DNA from: an uncultured bacterium
GTDB taxonomy: Bacteria; Patescibacteriota; Saccharimonadia; Saccharimonadales; Saccharimonadaceae
Assembly (NCBI GenBank): GCA_903899655.1
Contig: CAIUKF010000009.1
Span: forward strand, 152,561 to 216,560
Direction: 5' to 3'
Length of the DNA stretch: 64,000 nucleotides
Below are positions 28,076 to 36,226 of this stretch, piece by piece; within the stretch, counting starts at the first letter, position 1; the number at the start of each line of letters is the position of its first letter. Below the pieces are notes generated by a model. The model was not told the DNA's origin. It ran no database searches and saw only the letters and a program-made list of their open reading frames with translations. The translations under genes were made by a program, and so were the position numbers.

Positions 28076-29938
28076 ATGGCTATGAAAAGTCCAACTATTA
28101 ACAAGAAACCTGGTAATTTGCTACGTTTATCATTATTTTGGGCAATCGTTATTTTTATCGTTTTATTAGGCGCATCGTTTTTGACGCCTCACGATAACTT
28201 GAAAGACGTGCCGATATCAACAATAATCAGTGACGCGAATTCTGGTAAAATTTCCAAGCTTGAAATTCAAGGTCAAGACGTCAAAGCAACTGTAAAAGGT
28301 AATACCACGCCAACTGAAAAATCTGTTATTCAAGCTGGTAGCAGTATTCAAGCTCAAGGTCTTAAGGTGGATGCGCCAGTTGAATTGACGATTTTGCAAC
28401 CATCGACGACAGGTGATACATTGTGGAATTTGGCAATAATTATTGTGCCTGTGATTTTAATCGCTGGCTTTTTTACTTATATGATGCGCCAAGCACAAGG
28501 TCAAAATAATCAAGCCATGGGCTTTGGCAAATCAAAAGCAAAATTATATGGCGTTGATAAAGAAAAAGTTGTTTTTGCTGATATTGCTGGTAATGATTCA
28601 GCTAAACAAGATTTAGAAGAAGTTGTTGATTTTTTAAAACATCCAAAAAAATATGAAACATTAGGCGCTAAAATCCCGCGCGGCGTATTGCTGGTCGGTA
28701 GCCCAGGAACAGGTAAGACTTTGTTGGCTCGCGCTGTTGCCGGTGAAGCTAATGTGCCATTCTTCTCGATTTCGGGTTCAGAGTTTGTTGAAATGTTTGT
28801 CGGCGTTGGCGCTAGTCGTGTTCGTGATTTGTTTGCCAAAGCCAAAAAGAACGCCCCAGCTATTATCTTTATTGATGAGATTGATGCCGTTGGACGTCGC
28901 CGTGGTAGCGGCATGGGTGGTGGACATGATGAACGCGAACAAACTTTAAACCAGATTTTGGTTGAAATGGACGGCTTTGAAACTGGTGCTAACGTAATTG
29001 TTTTGGCGGCAACTAACCGAGCTGATGTTTTGGACCCAGCTTTGCTACGACCAGGTCGTTTTGATCGCCGTACAAATATTATGTTGCCTGAACGTCGTGA
29101 TCGTTTAGCAATTTTAAAGGTACACTTTAAGAATAAACCAGTCGATAGTACAGTTGATTTGGACGCTTTGGCGGCTAAAACTGCTGGTTCATCTGGTGCT
29201 GATTTAGCTAACATTGCTAACGAAGCTGCTATTGTTGCGGCCGGACGTAACGCTAAAAAGATTACAAATTCTGATATTACTGAAGCTTTTGAAAAGATTG
29301 CTATTGGGCCAGAACGCAAAACTAAAATCATGAACGACAAAGAAAAAGAAATGACTGCTTATCACGAAGCTGGACATGCTATTGTTGGACACGTTATGCC
29401 TGACAGTGACCCAGTGCACAAGGTCACTATTATCCCTCGTGGTGCAACTGGCGGCGTAACTTGGTTTTTGCCACCCGAAGATAAAAGTTATACTAGCATT
29501 ATTGAATTCAAAGATATTTTAGCTCGCGCCCTTGGTGGTCGTTTGGCTGAAAAAATCGTTTATGGTAGCGAACGTGTCACGACCGGTGCTGGATCAGATT
29601 TGCGTCAAGCAACCGAAGTAGCCCGCGGTATGATTATCGAACAGGGAATGGGCACTAAACTACGCGATCAAGTTTTCCATGAAGACAATGGCGGTATGAT
29701 GTTCGACCGTATGACTCACGAACGACCATATAGTGATGATACGGCGCGCGAAATTGACAAAGAAGTGTCAGAATTAATTACCGAAGCTGCCCGCCGTGCC
29801 GAAGCCGTCATTACGCACAACCGTGACAGTCTAGATAAGCTGGCCAAGGCTTTGTTAGAGCAAGAAACTATCGAGGAAGATGAAGTTGCCAAGATATTAA
29901 AAGACACAGTTTTGCCAAAGGAGGCTAAGCTTTACTAG
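28076..29938 (+). CDS. ftsH: ATP-dependent zinc metalloprotease FtsH
   Basis: 620 residues. Two membrane helices (about 20-42 and 118-140) bracket a short extracytoplasmic domain. The AAA domain has Walker A GSPGTGKT, Walker [11 protein letters not shown] and the second region of homology ending LRPGRFDRR. The zinc site HEAGH lies near residue 425. It degrades membrane and regulatory proteins and is usually essential. ATG at 28076 or 28082 could serve as start; an AAGGA site lies rather far upstream. It is followed by murJ after 14 bases. Confidence 0.97.
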   Translation: MAMKSPTINKKPGNLLRLSLFWAIVIFIVLLGASFLTPHDNLKDVPISTIISDANSGKISKLEIQGQDVKATVKGNTTPTEKSVIQAGSSIQAQGLKVDAPVELTILQPSTTGDTLWNLAIIIVPVILIAGFFTYMMRQAQGQNNQAMGFGKSKAKLYGVDKEKVVFADIAGNDSAKQDLEEVVDFLKHPKKYETLGAKIPRGVLLVGSPGTGKTLLARAVAGEANVPFFSISGSEFVEMFVGVGASRVRDLFAKAKKNAPAIIFIDEIDAVGRRRGSGMGGGHDEREQTLNQILVEMDGFETGANVIVLAATNRADVLDPALLRPGRFDRRTNIMLPERRDRLAILKVHFKNKPVDSTVDLDALAAKTAGSSGADLANIANEAAIVAAGRNAKKITNSDITEAFEKIAIGPERKTKIMNDKEKEMTAYHEAGHAIVGHVMPDSDPVHKVTIIPRGATGGVTWFLPPEDKSYTSIIEFKDILARALGGRLAEKIVYGSERVTTGAGSDLRQATEVARGMIIEQGMGTKLRDQVFHEDNGGMMFDRMTHERPYSDDTAREIDKEVSELITEAARRAEAVITHNRDSLDKLAKALLEQETIEEDEVAKILKDTVLPKEAKLY

Positions 29939-29952
29939 CCTAGTGGTTAAAA

Positions 29953-31578
29953 ATGGATCGATTCAGGACAACGATTGCTAAGGCCAATTTAAAACTTCCA
30001 CTTCAACTGGCGGCTACGTTGTTGGCAGGTTCGTCGCTATTGTCTAGTGTTCTGGGCTTGATACGTGCCCGTGAATTAACGAGTTTATATTACAGCACTT
30101 ATCCGCAGGGTATTGATGCTTATACAGTAGCGTTTACGATTCCTGATTTTATGTTTTTTATTTTGGTCTCTGGTGCGTTAAGTGTTACTTTTATACCTGT
30201 ATTTAACCAACGTCTGGCCGATCACAATAAAAAGTCAGCCTGGGAATTATCAACTAGTTTGTTGAACTTCATGGCGATTTTGACATTGGTTGCTAGTGTG
30301 TTGATTATGATTTTTGCGCAACCGTTGGTTCAGTATGTTGTTGGTCCTGGACTCGATGAATCCAGTCGAGCTTTGGCCGTTAGTATGATGCGTGTGATTG
30401 CAGTCAATCCATTTTTGTTTGCAATTGCGGCTGTGGTGGCCAGTATGCAACAAGCGGTAGGGCGTTTTACATTTTTTGCAATGGCGCCAGCAGTATATAA
30501 CATTGGTATTATTATTGGTGCAGTATTCTTTACTAACGGTATTGATATCTTTGGTTGGCATGTTTTTGATGGTGGAATTATGGGCGTAGCGCTGGGTGTT
30601 GTTTTGGGTTCAGTTATGCAGCTATTAATCAGCTGTGTTGGACTTTTTGGTATGGGATTTGATTATAATTTCAAGATTTATTGGAAAAATAAAGGATTTT
30701 TGAAAGTACTATCATTACTACCGGCTAGGTCACTCGACCAGGGTATTGATTACGTTAATGGTATTGTCGAAACTAACTTGGCATCACGCATGATGGCAGG
30801 TACGATTTGGGCTTATCAACAGGCTTCAGTGCTGTCAAATGTACCGATTAATTTAATTGGTGTCGCCATTAGTACAGCTGCTTTTCCTAAAATGGCTGAA
30901 CGTTTAGGGCAAGGTCGACCAGACTTATTTAAAAGTGAATTACAGGCAGTTTTGCGAGTAATTATTTGGTTGGCAATGCCAGTTACTGTGATTGCATATT
31001 TTGGACGTGGGTATTTAGTTAATTTTATTAAGAATGGCGGTGACTTTGTGATGTCTAATATATTGGGAGTGTTGGCCATAGCGATATTATTCCGTTCAAT
31101 CTATCACATTTCAGCCCGTAGCTTTTATGCTCAACAAGATACAAAAACGCCATTATATATATCTTTTTTTGCAATTGGACTTAATATTTCGTTGGCCTTG
31201 TGGTTTACGATTGGACTTAATTCAGGTGTTTACGGATTAGCTTGGGCAACGGCAATTGTGTCGATTGTCGAAGTTGGTATATTGTTTACTATTATGGCCC
31301 GTCGTATCAGAGGATTATTTGACAAAATTTTCATGCACGCGATTGCTCGGATGGCCAGCGTGACTGGTTTTATGGCGGTTGTGACCTATATTTGTGTATC
31401 GATGCTGCCACTTAGTGCGACTGACCAAAGCTTCTTGGCTAGCTTTCCAAAGTTTGGATTAATTGTCACCGTGTCATTAATGTCGTACGTCATCTTTAGT
31501 CGGATGATAAAACTGCCAGAAGCCAATCCGATTATTGCACGCTTTAAAAAGATACTTTTCGTTGGAATTAGGCGATAA
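29953..31578 (+). CDS. murJ: Lipid II flippase MurJ (MviN family)
   Basis: 541 residues, about 14 membrane helices, starting with the typical SLLSSVLGLIRARELTSLYY region. It is expected to move lipid-linked peptidoglycan precursor across the membrane. Its presence shows that the cell assembles a peptidoglycan wall, with the isoprenoid carrier perhaps salvaged by the kinase at 21693. The stop overlaps the lepA start (ATAATG). Confidence 0.94.
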   Translation: MDRFRTTIAKANLKLPLQLAATLLAGSSLLSSVLGLIRARELTSLYYSTYPQGIDAYTVAFTIPDFMFFILVSGALSVTFIPVFNQRLADHNKKSAWELSTSLLNFMAILTLVASVLIMIFAQPLVQYVVGPGLDESSRALAVSMMRVIAVNPFLFAIAAVVASMQQAVGRFTFFAMAPAVYNIGIIIGAVFFTNGIDIFGWHVFDGGIMGVALGVVLGSVMQLLISCVGLFGMGFDYNFKIYWKNKGFLKVLSLLPARSLDQGIDYVNGIVETNLASRMMAGTIWAYQQASVLSNVPINLIGVAISTAAFPKMAERLGQGRPDLFKSELQAVLRVIIWLAMPVTVIAYFGRGYLVNFIKNGGDFVMSNILGVLAIAILFRSIYHISARSFYAQQDTKTPLYISFFAIGLNISLALWFTIGLNSGVYGLAWATAIVSIVEVGILFTIMARRIRGLFDKIFMHAIARMASVTGFMAVVTYICVSMLPLSATDQSFLASFPKFGLIVTVSLMSYVIFSRMIKLPEANPIIARFKKILFVGIRR

Positions 31579-33440
31579 TGATAGTTAAAAACATCCGAAA
31601 TTTTTGTATAATCGCGCACATCGATCATGGCAAATCGACATTGGCCGATCGTATGTTAGAAATGACAGGTACGGTTGAAAAACGTGATATGAAATCACAG
31701 TTGCTAGACAGTATGGATTTGGAACGCGAAAAGGGCATTACGATTAAATTAGCGCCTGTCAGGATGGCGTACAGAAGCCAAGCTATTGGAATATGGAATA
31801 TGGAATATGACGAATCTCAAAAGCCAAATTCTAATAGCCAAATTCCAATAGCCGAAGTTGAGTATCAACTGAATTTGATAGATACCCCAGGTCACGTTGA
31901 TTTTAGTTACGAGGTTAGCCGATCATTGCAGGCCTGCGAGGGTGCAGTTTTGGTAGTTGATGCCAGTCAAGGCATCCAAGCGCAAACTTTGGCTAACGTT
32001 TATCTAGCCTTGGCGGTTGATTTGACGATTATTCCAGTCCTAAACAAAATCGATTTACCAGCGGCCGATGTGGCGCGGGTTAGTGCTGAAATTATTAATT
32101 TGTTAGGCTGCAACGAAGAAGATATATTAAAGATTAGTGCTAAAACTGGTGCAGGTGTTGACGAAGTATTGCAAGCGATTGTTGATCGAATCCCTGCCCC
32201 CCAAGGCGATGCTGATGCGCCAACTCGGGCGCTGATTTTCGACAGCTATTATGATGACTATCGTGGTGTTATTTTGTACGTTCGGATTGTTGACGGCATG
32301 GTTAAAAAAGGCGACGTAATCGAGATGATTGCGACTGGTGCACACGGTATCGCCCTAGAGGTTGGTATTTTGCAGCCAGCTAAAAAAGAAATTGACGGCC
32401 TGACAACAGGTGAAATCGGTTATATCGTTACAAATTTACGCACAACGCGTGATGCCCGAGTTGGCGATACTGTAACGACTAAACGAGCTTACACGGCTTC
32501 ACAATTACCAGGTTATAAATTAGTTAAGCCATTCGTTTATGCTGGCTTTTTTCCGGTTAGCAATGATGATTATAAAGACCTGAAAGACGCAATTGAAAAA
32601 CTAAGTTTAAGTGATTCGGCTTTGCAATTTGAACCCGAAAATTCACCAGTTTTGGGATTTGGTGTGCGAATTGGATTCTTGGGTCTCCTGCATATGGATA
32701 TTATCCGTGAACGTTTGGAGCGCGAATATAATTTGGATTTGATTGTGACAAATCCATCGACCGATTATCACGTCAGTCTTTCAAATGGTGAAGAATTAGA
32801 CATAAAAAGTGCCAGTGATCTGCCTGATGTCAGTAAAATCAGTGAAATTCGTGAGCCTTGGATAAAGGGCGAAATTGTTGTGCCGCAAACTTATATCGGT
32901 GCAGTTTTGCAATTGATTATTAACAAACGTGGCATCCAAAAAAATCTGAGTTATATTGACGAGAGGGCACTAATTAGTTTTGAAGCGCCACTGGCGAATT
33001 TGCTTACGGATTTTTATGACCAATTAAAGTCAGTTACCAGCGGTTACGGGTCATTTAATTATGAACTTGATGATTACCGAACCGAGGATTTGGTGCGATT
33101 AGACTTTTATGTAGCTGGCAATATGGTTGACGCCCTCAGTATTATGGCGCATCGCAGTGAAGCTCAAAGTTTAGGTCGCATTATTGTCGATAAATTAAAA
33201 GAGGCGATTCCGCGCCAAAACTTCCAGGTGGCATTGCAGGCAGCAATTGGTGGTAAATTTATTGCGCGCGCCGATTTGTCGGCCTTTCGTAAAGATGTTA
33301 CAGGGTATCTATACGGTGGTGATGTATCGCGCAAAAAGAAGTTGTTGGCAAAACAAGCCAAAGGCAAAAAGCGCATGAAACGATTCGGTAAAGTCGACAT
33401 TCCGTCTGAGGCTTTTACTGTTATGTTGAAGCGGGATTAA
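31578..33440 (+). CDS. lepA: Elongation factor 4 (LepA) with an in-frame repeat insertion
   Basis: 620 residues. GTPase motifs: G1 AHIDHGKST (13-21), G2 near GITIK (53-57), G3 DTPGH (102-106), G4 NKID, followed by the EF-G-like domains and the LepA C-terminal domain. Between G2 and G3, residues 69-92 are 24 extra residues encoded by a 72-base copy of the palindromic repeat family, in frame. Typical LepA goes almost directly from the switch I strand to YQLNLIDTPGH. The rest of the protein looks intact, so it is probably functional. Confidence 0.96.
   Translation: MIVKNIRNFCIIAHIDHGKSTLADRMLEMTGTVEKRDMKSQLLDSMDLEREKGITIKLAPVRMAYRSQAIGIWNMEYDESQKPNSNSQIPIAEVEYQLNLIDTPGHVDFSYEVSRSLQACEGAVLVVDASQGIQAQTLANVYLALAVDLTIIPVLNKIDLPAADVARVSAEIINLLGCNEEDILKISAKTGAGVDEVLQAIVDRIPAPQGDADAPTRALIFDSYYDDYRGVILYVRIVDGMVKKGDVIEMIATGAHGIALEVGILQPAKKEIDGLTTGEIGYIVTNLRTTRDARVGDTVTTKRAYTASQLPGYKLVKPFVYAGFFPVSNDDYKDLKDAIEKLSLSDSALQFEPENSPVLGFGVRIGFLGLLHMDIIRERLEREYNLDLIVTNPSTDYHVSLSNGEELDIKSASDLPDVSKISEIREPWIKGEIVVPQTYIGAVLQLIINKRGIQKNLSYIDERALISFEAPLANLLTDFYDQLKSVTSGYGSFNYELDDYRTEDLVRLDFYVAGNMVDALSIMAHRSEAQSLGRIIVDKLKEAIPRQNFQVALQAAIGGKFIARADLSAFRKDVTGYLYGGDVSRKKKLLAKQAKGKKRMKRFGKVDIPSEAFTVMLKRD
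31782..31853. repeat. Palindromic repeat copy inside lepA
   Basis: Begins GCTATTGGAATATGG and ends with the inverse CCAAATTCCAATAGC, 72 bases, exactly 24 codons. Same family as the intergenic copies at 33446, 45041, 45893, 47665 and 50022. Confidence 0.88.
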
Positions 33441-33445
33441 GAAAT

Positions 33446-33543
33446 GGCTATTAGAATATGGCTATTGGAATATAGCACTGGTCAGCCATAAAATTATATT
33501 TGAGATTAAATGCCACCTTCCAATAGCCATATTCCAATAGCCA
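33446..33543. repeat. Palindromic repeat copy downstream of lepA
   Basis: Left arm GGCTATTAGAATATGGC, then TATTGGAATATAG; right arm CCAATAGCCATATTCC and AATAGCC. It fills most of the gap between lepA and tatC and probably folds as a long imperfect hairpin. Confidence 0.85.
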
Positions 33544-33593
33544 ATTTGAGCCGCCCCGACGAACGTCACCCGCGGAATGGGTTTTGAGTGTTT

Positions 33594-34631
33594 TTAAGCC
33601 ATTACACGGTTTGTACTTGATGGGCGTCTGATGTCTGAAAAGACTCGAACGCTGTTGTTAATAGCGGCCCGTTGTGACTGTCTTTCTTGAAACCATGCGG
33701 CAGGTTGAACGGTAGTTGGTTTGATTTGACGGCGCATCATATCCATACTGGTGCGTTTTGGTTGAACGAACACTGGTGTTTGAGGTTTATCAAAGTTAAC
33801 TAATTCATCGGCCATATCTTCAAGCGCTATCTCGTTTAGTATCAAGTCAAATGTTACGGCAGGATTGACAGTATTTTCGAACATCATCGGTTTGAAAGCT
33901 TTGCGTTCAGCGTTGGCGTGTTTCATGACGACTATAACTATTGACAGATTATAAAGGGCAATAATTGGTACGGCAATCAAAAGGCTTGTTAAAAAGTCGT
34001 ATGTGAATGGCGCAATTAAAGCGATTATTAGACTGCCTAAAACAACCCATTTTTCAAATTTTAATAACTTTTTAGGTGGCAATGGTTTGATAGTATCAAT
34101 GAAGGTAATTAGTAGTGGCAATTGGAACATAATGACGAACGTAATAATGATATTACTGACAAATCCCAAATAACTATCAGCTGAAATCAAAGCGTCCAGT
34201 CCGCTGACGCGAAAACCTGCGAAAAAGTTTAACGATCCAGGCAAGATTATCGTAAAGGCAAAAACAGCGCCAATAATTGCCAAAATTGATGACGCAAATG
34301 ATGTTGTATAGACTAATTTTTTTGATATTGATTGCTCGAACGCTGGGCGAACAAACATTATTAAATTATAGATTAAGACTGGTATTGATATGGTTAGGGC
34401 GCCCATAAAACAGATTTTTAATATCAATGCAAAACTACCGGCTGGATTGTTGTAGTAAAGTGGAGCGTTAAGTGGAGATCGAAGTAGGCTCAAGATTGGT
34501 TCGTAAAAAGAATAAACAGCCAGGCCGGCAATAACCATTGCAATCAAAGATACACCTATACGTAAAGCTAGTTCACGTAAGTGACCTTGTAACGTTGTCG
34601 CTGGTTGCGAGATTTTTACTAATTTAGCCAC
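33594..34631 (-). CDS. tatC: Sec-independent translocase subunit TatC with C-terminal extension
   Basis: 345 residues. The first about 245 form the TatC core: the N-terminal LQGHLRELALRI segment followed by six membrane helices. The remaining about 100 residues are a cytoplasmic tail rich in Gln, Arg and Pro, not seen in standard 250-residue TatC. TatC recognises twin-arginine signal peptides. It is preceded on the same strand by tatA (22-base gap). The tail could contact a dedicated substrate. Confidence 0.93.
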   Translation of the reverse strand: MAKLVKISQPATTLQGHLRELALRIGVSLIAMVIAGLAVYSFYEPILSLLRSPLNAPLYYNNPAGSFALILKICFMGALTISIPVLIYNLIMFVRPAFEQSISKKLVYTTSFASSILAIIGAVFAFTIILPGSLNFFAGFRVSGLDALISADSYLGFVSNIIITFVIMFQLPLLITFIDTIKPLPPKKLLKFEKWVVLGSLIIALIAPFTYDFLTSLLIAVPIIALYNLSIVIVVMKHANAERKAFKPMMFENTVNPAVTFDLILNEIALEDMADELVNFDKPQTPVFVQPKRTSMDMMRRQIKPTTVQPAAWFQERQSQRAAINNSVRVFSDIRRPSSTNRVMA

Positions 34632-34653
34632 ACTACCGCCCGTTATTTATAGA

Positions 34654-34824
34654 TTACTTTTTCTTTTCTTCTTCGTCTTTTTTGTCGTCACGGAATCCGT
34701 GGCGTAATTCTTTACCGGCTTGACCGATACCGCGGGCTAGTTCGGGCAGTTTTTTACCGCCAACAAACAGCACTAAAACTACAGCTGCAATTAAAAATAT
34801 TATTTCGGTTTTACCTAAATTCAT
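34654..34824 (-). CDS. tatA: Sec-independent translocase subunit TatA (copy 1)
   Basis: 56 residues: a short N-terminal membrane helix (about 6-22, [19 protein letters not shown]), the hinge [16 protein letters not shown] and an amphipathic helix, then a charged Asp/Lys/Glu tail. A GAGAGGGT site lies right before the ATG. TatA polymerises to form the export pore with the downstream tatC product. A close paralogue, also 56 residues, is at 39427-39597. Confidence 0.95.
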   Translation of the reverse strand: MNLGKTEIIFLIAAVVLVLFVGGKKLPELARGIGQAGKELRHGFRDDKKDEEEKKK

Positions 34825-34893
34825 ACCCTCTCACTTTCTATCTACGTACTGGTTACGATTATACCAAACCGTAACTGTTATGCCAAGTTTTGT

Positions 34894-34922
34894 TTGATTT
34901 ATTGACCCTTGTAGCTTATGAT
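34894..34922 (+). promoter_or_regulatory. Promoter of the phage-tail-like operon
   Basis: TTGATT (34894-34899), 17 bases, TATGAT (34917-34922), facing away from tatA. The first start codon (GTG 34962) lies about 40 bases downstream. Confidence 0.5.
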
Positions 34923-34961
34923 TATTACAGATGTTTGCCATCGGGCAAATGGAGTAGGGAT

Positions 34962-35162
34962 GTGGACAAAAAAGATATAATTCAAGCCATACGCGATAAA
35001 GAGATGGATCGAAAAGACTTCTTGAAATATAGCGGTCTAGTTATTCTTGGTTTGGCTGGTTTCAAGACCATTGCTAATCTGTTGTTACAGCCTGAATCTA
35101 AACCGACTGCTATGGCTAATAAATCTGGGCGTGGTTTTGGTAGTGGAAAGTACGGTGCCTAA
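34962..35162 (+). CDS. Small protein with Tat-like signal
   Basis: 66 residues from GTG 34962, with GGAG seven bases upstream; a TTG start at 34890 would fall in the promoter and is rejected. After a charged N-terminal part comes DRKDFLKYSG (residues 16-25) and a mildly hydrophobic stretch (YSGLVILGLAGF). This is a twin-arginine-type signal with Arg-Lys in place of Arg-Arg. What follows is short (about 30 residues, ending GRGFGSGKYGA). It has almost no cargo of its own, so it may carry a partner through Tat. Divergent from tatA-tatC and first of a four-gene operon. Confidence 0.7.
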   Translation: MDKKDIIQAIRDKEMDRKDFLKYSGLVILGLAGFKTIANLLLQPESKPTAMANKSGRGFGSGKYGA

Positions 35163-35165
35163 GTA

Positions 35166-35879
35166 ATGTTTGATCAACGGTTGCCAATAGTTGATGGTGA
35201 TGACGGTGCCTGGGGTGACATATTAAATCAGTTTATATCTAAAGAGCATTACAATACTGGTGCCAATAATGCAGCTAATGGTGGACACCGAGTAATTACA
35301 ATTCGTCCAGGTACAACGGCTGCAGGTACAGCACCATTGCAATTCACATCAGGTTCGCTGTTAATTACGCCTGAAATTGGAGCAGTTGAGTTTTTGGGCG
35401 ACAAACTTTATTTTACGCAAACGACTGGTACAACTCGAAAAGTTTTAGCCGCCTATGACGATAGTTCGGGTGCAACGGGCGATGTTTATTATCGTGATAG
35501 TAGTGGTAATTTTGTCAGACTTGGCATTGGTTCGCCAAATCAAGTTTTGACCGTTAATAGTGGCATTCCAGCTTGGGCGCCATCGCAAGGCGGAGCTTCA
35601 ACTGAAACCGTATCAAACGTCACAAATAATATTACAGCTGGCAGTGACTCGATATTGTTGGTTAACGCCGGTACTGGTCCAATTAATGTCACTTTGCCTG
35701 CTGCTAGCACTAAAACTGGCAGTACTTATCGGATAAAAAAAGTTGATAGTACGACGAATTTAGTCACAATTATTCCGAATGGCGTCGAAACGATTGATGG
35801 TTATGCCAATATGATTGTTGCTTATCACAATTCAACCATAGACATTGTGTCAAACGGTAATTATTGGTATATTATTTAG
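35166..35879 (+). CDS. Phage tail-fibre-like surface protein
   Basis: 237 residues, no signal peptide. The start (VDGDDGAWGDILNQF) and the middle (GDVYYRDSSGNFVRLGIGSPNQVLTV, GIPAWAP) are typical of phage tail-fibre or receptor-binding proteins. The C-terminus (ITAGSDSILLVNAGTGPINVTL and on) resembles fibre tip domains. It lies 3 bases after the Tat-signal gene. It is probably a structural protein displayed outside the cell; how it gets there is not shown. Confidence 0.75.
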   Translation: MFDQRLPIVDGDDGAWGDILNQFISKEHYNTGANNAANGGHRVITIRPGTTAAGTAPLQFTSGSLLITPEIGAVEFLGDKLYFTQTTGTTRKVLAAYDDSSGATGDVYYRDSSGNFVRLGIGSPNQVLTVNSGIPAWAPSQGGASTETVSNVTNNITAGSDSILLVNAGTGPINVTLPAASTKTGSTYRIKKVDSTTNLVTIIPNGVETIDGYANMIVAYHNSTIDIVSNGNYWYII

Positions 35880-35897
35880 TAAAGGACACAGGGTAGT

Positions 35898-36212
35898 ATG
35901 TCATATTTCGAGCAAACAAAATTAACAGATAGTACAGGCGCAGTCATTAATCCAGCAACTGACGAGTCTGTTTTGTTGTTGCGTCGAATGGTCAAAATGA
36001 TGGAAAGTAATGCTGTTGTTGATGTCAGTAACAGACAAAGAATTGTTGTTGAAGGTATGCTAGGTACTATTGGTAACGCAATCGGTACGGTTAGGATTGA
36101 ACAGACTGGTGGTATGGGTGCGTTATTTCTTGTTGACCAACGCTATCAGATTATGGATGCCGCACGTTTAGGATATGATAATGGAATTCGTTCACATTTA
36201 ACTTTTAGTTAG
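35898..36212 (+). CDS. Small phage structural-type protein
   Basis: 104 residues with no signal or membrane segment. The sequence contains LTDSTGAVINPATDESV, RRMVKMMESNAVVDVSNRQRIVVEG, a style common in small phage baseplate/tail accessory proteins. An AAAGGA site lies upstream. It is between the fibre-like gene and the 1045-residue protein and most likely belongs to the same assembly. No family named. Confidence 0.65.
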   Translation: MSYFEQTKLTDSTGAVINPATDESVLLLRRMVKMMESNAVVDVSNRQRIVVEGMLGTIGNAIGTVRIEQTGGMGALFLVDQRYQIMDAARLGYDNGIRSHLTFS

Positions 36213-36226
36213 GATAAAACAGACAT

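Noticed and set aside
28510..29340. Long minus-strand open frame (276 codons) inside ftsH
   Set aside because: It is an antisense shadow of the conserved AAA domain; its low-complexity Ser/Ala/Lys composition and lack of start signals argue against a gene.
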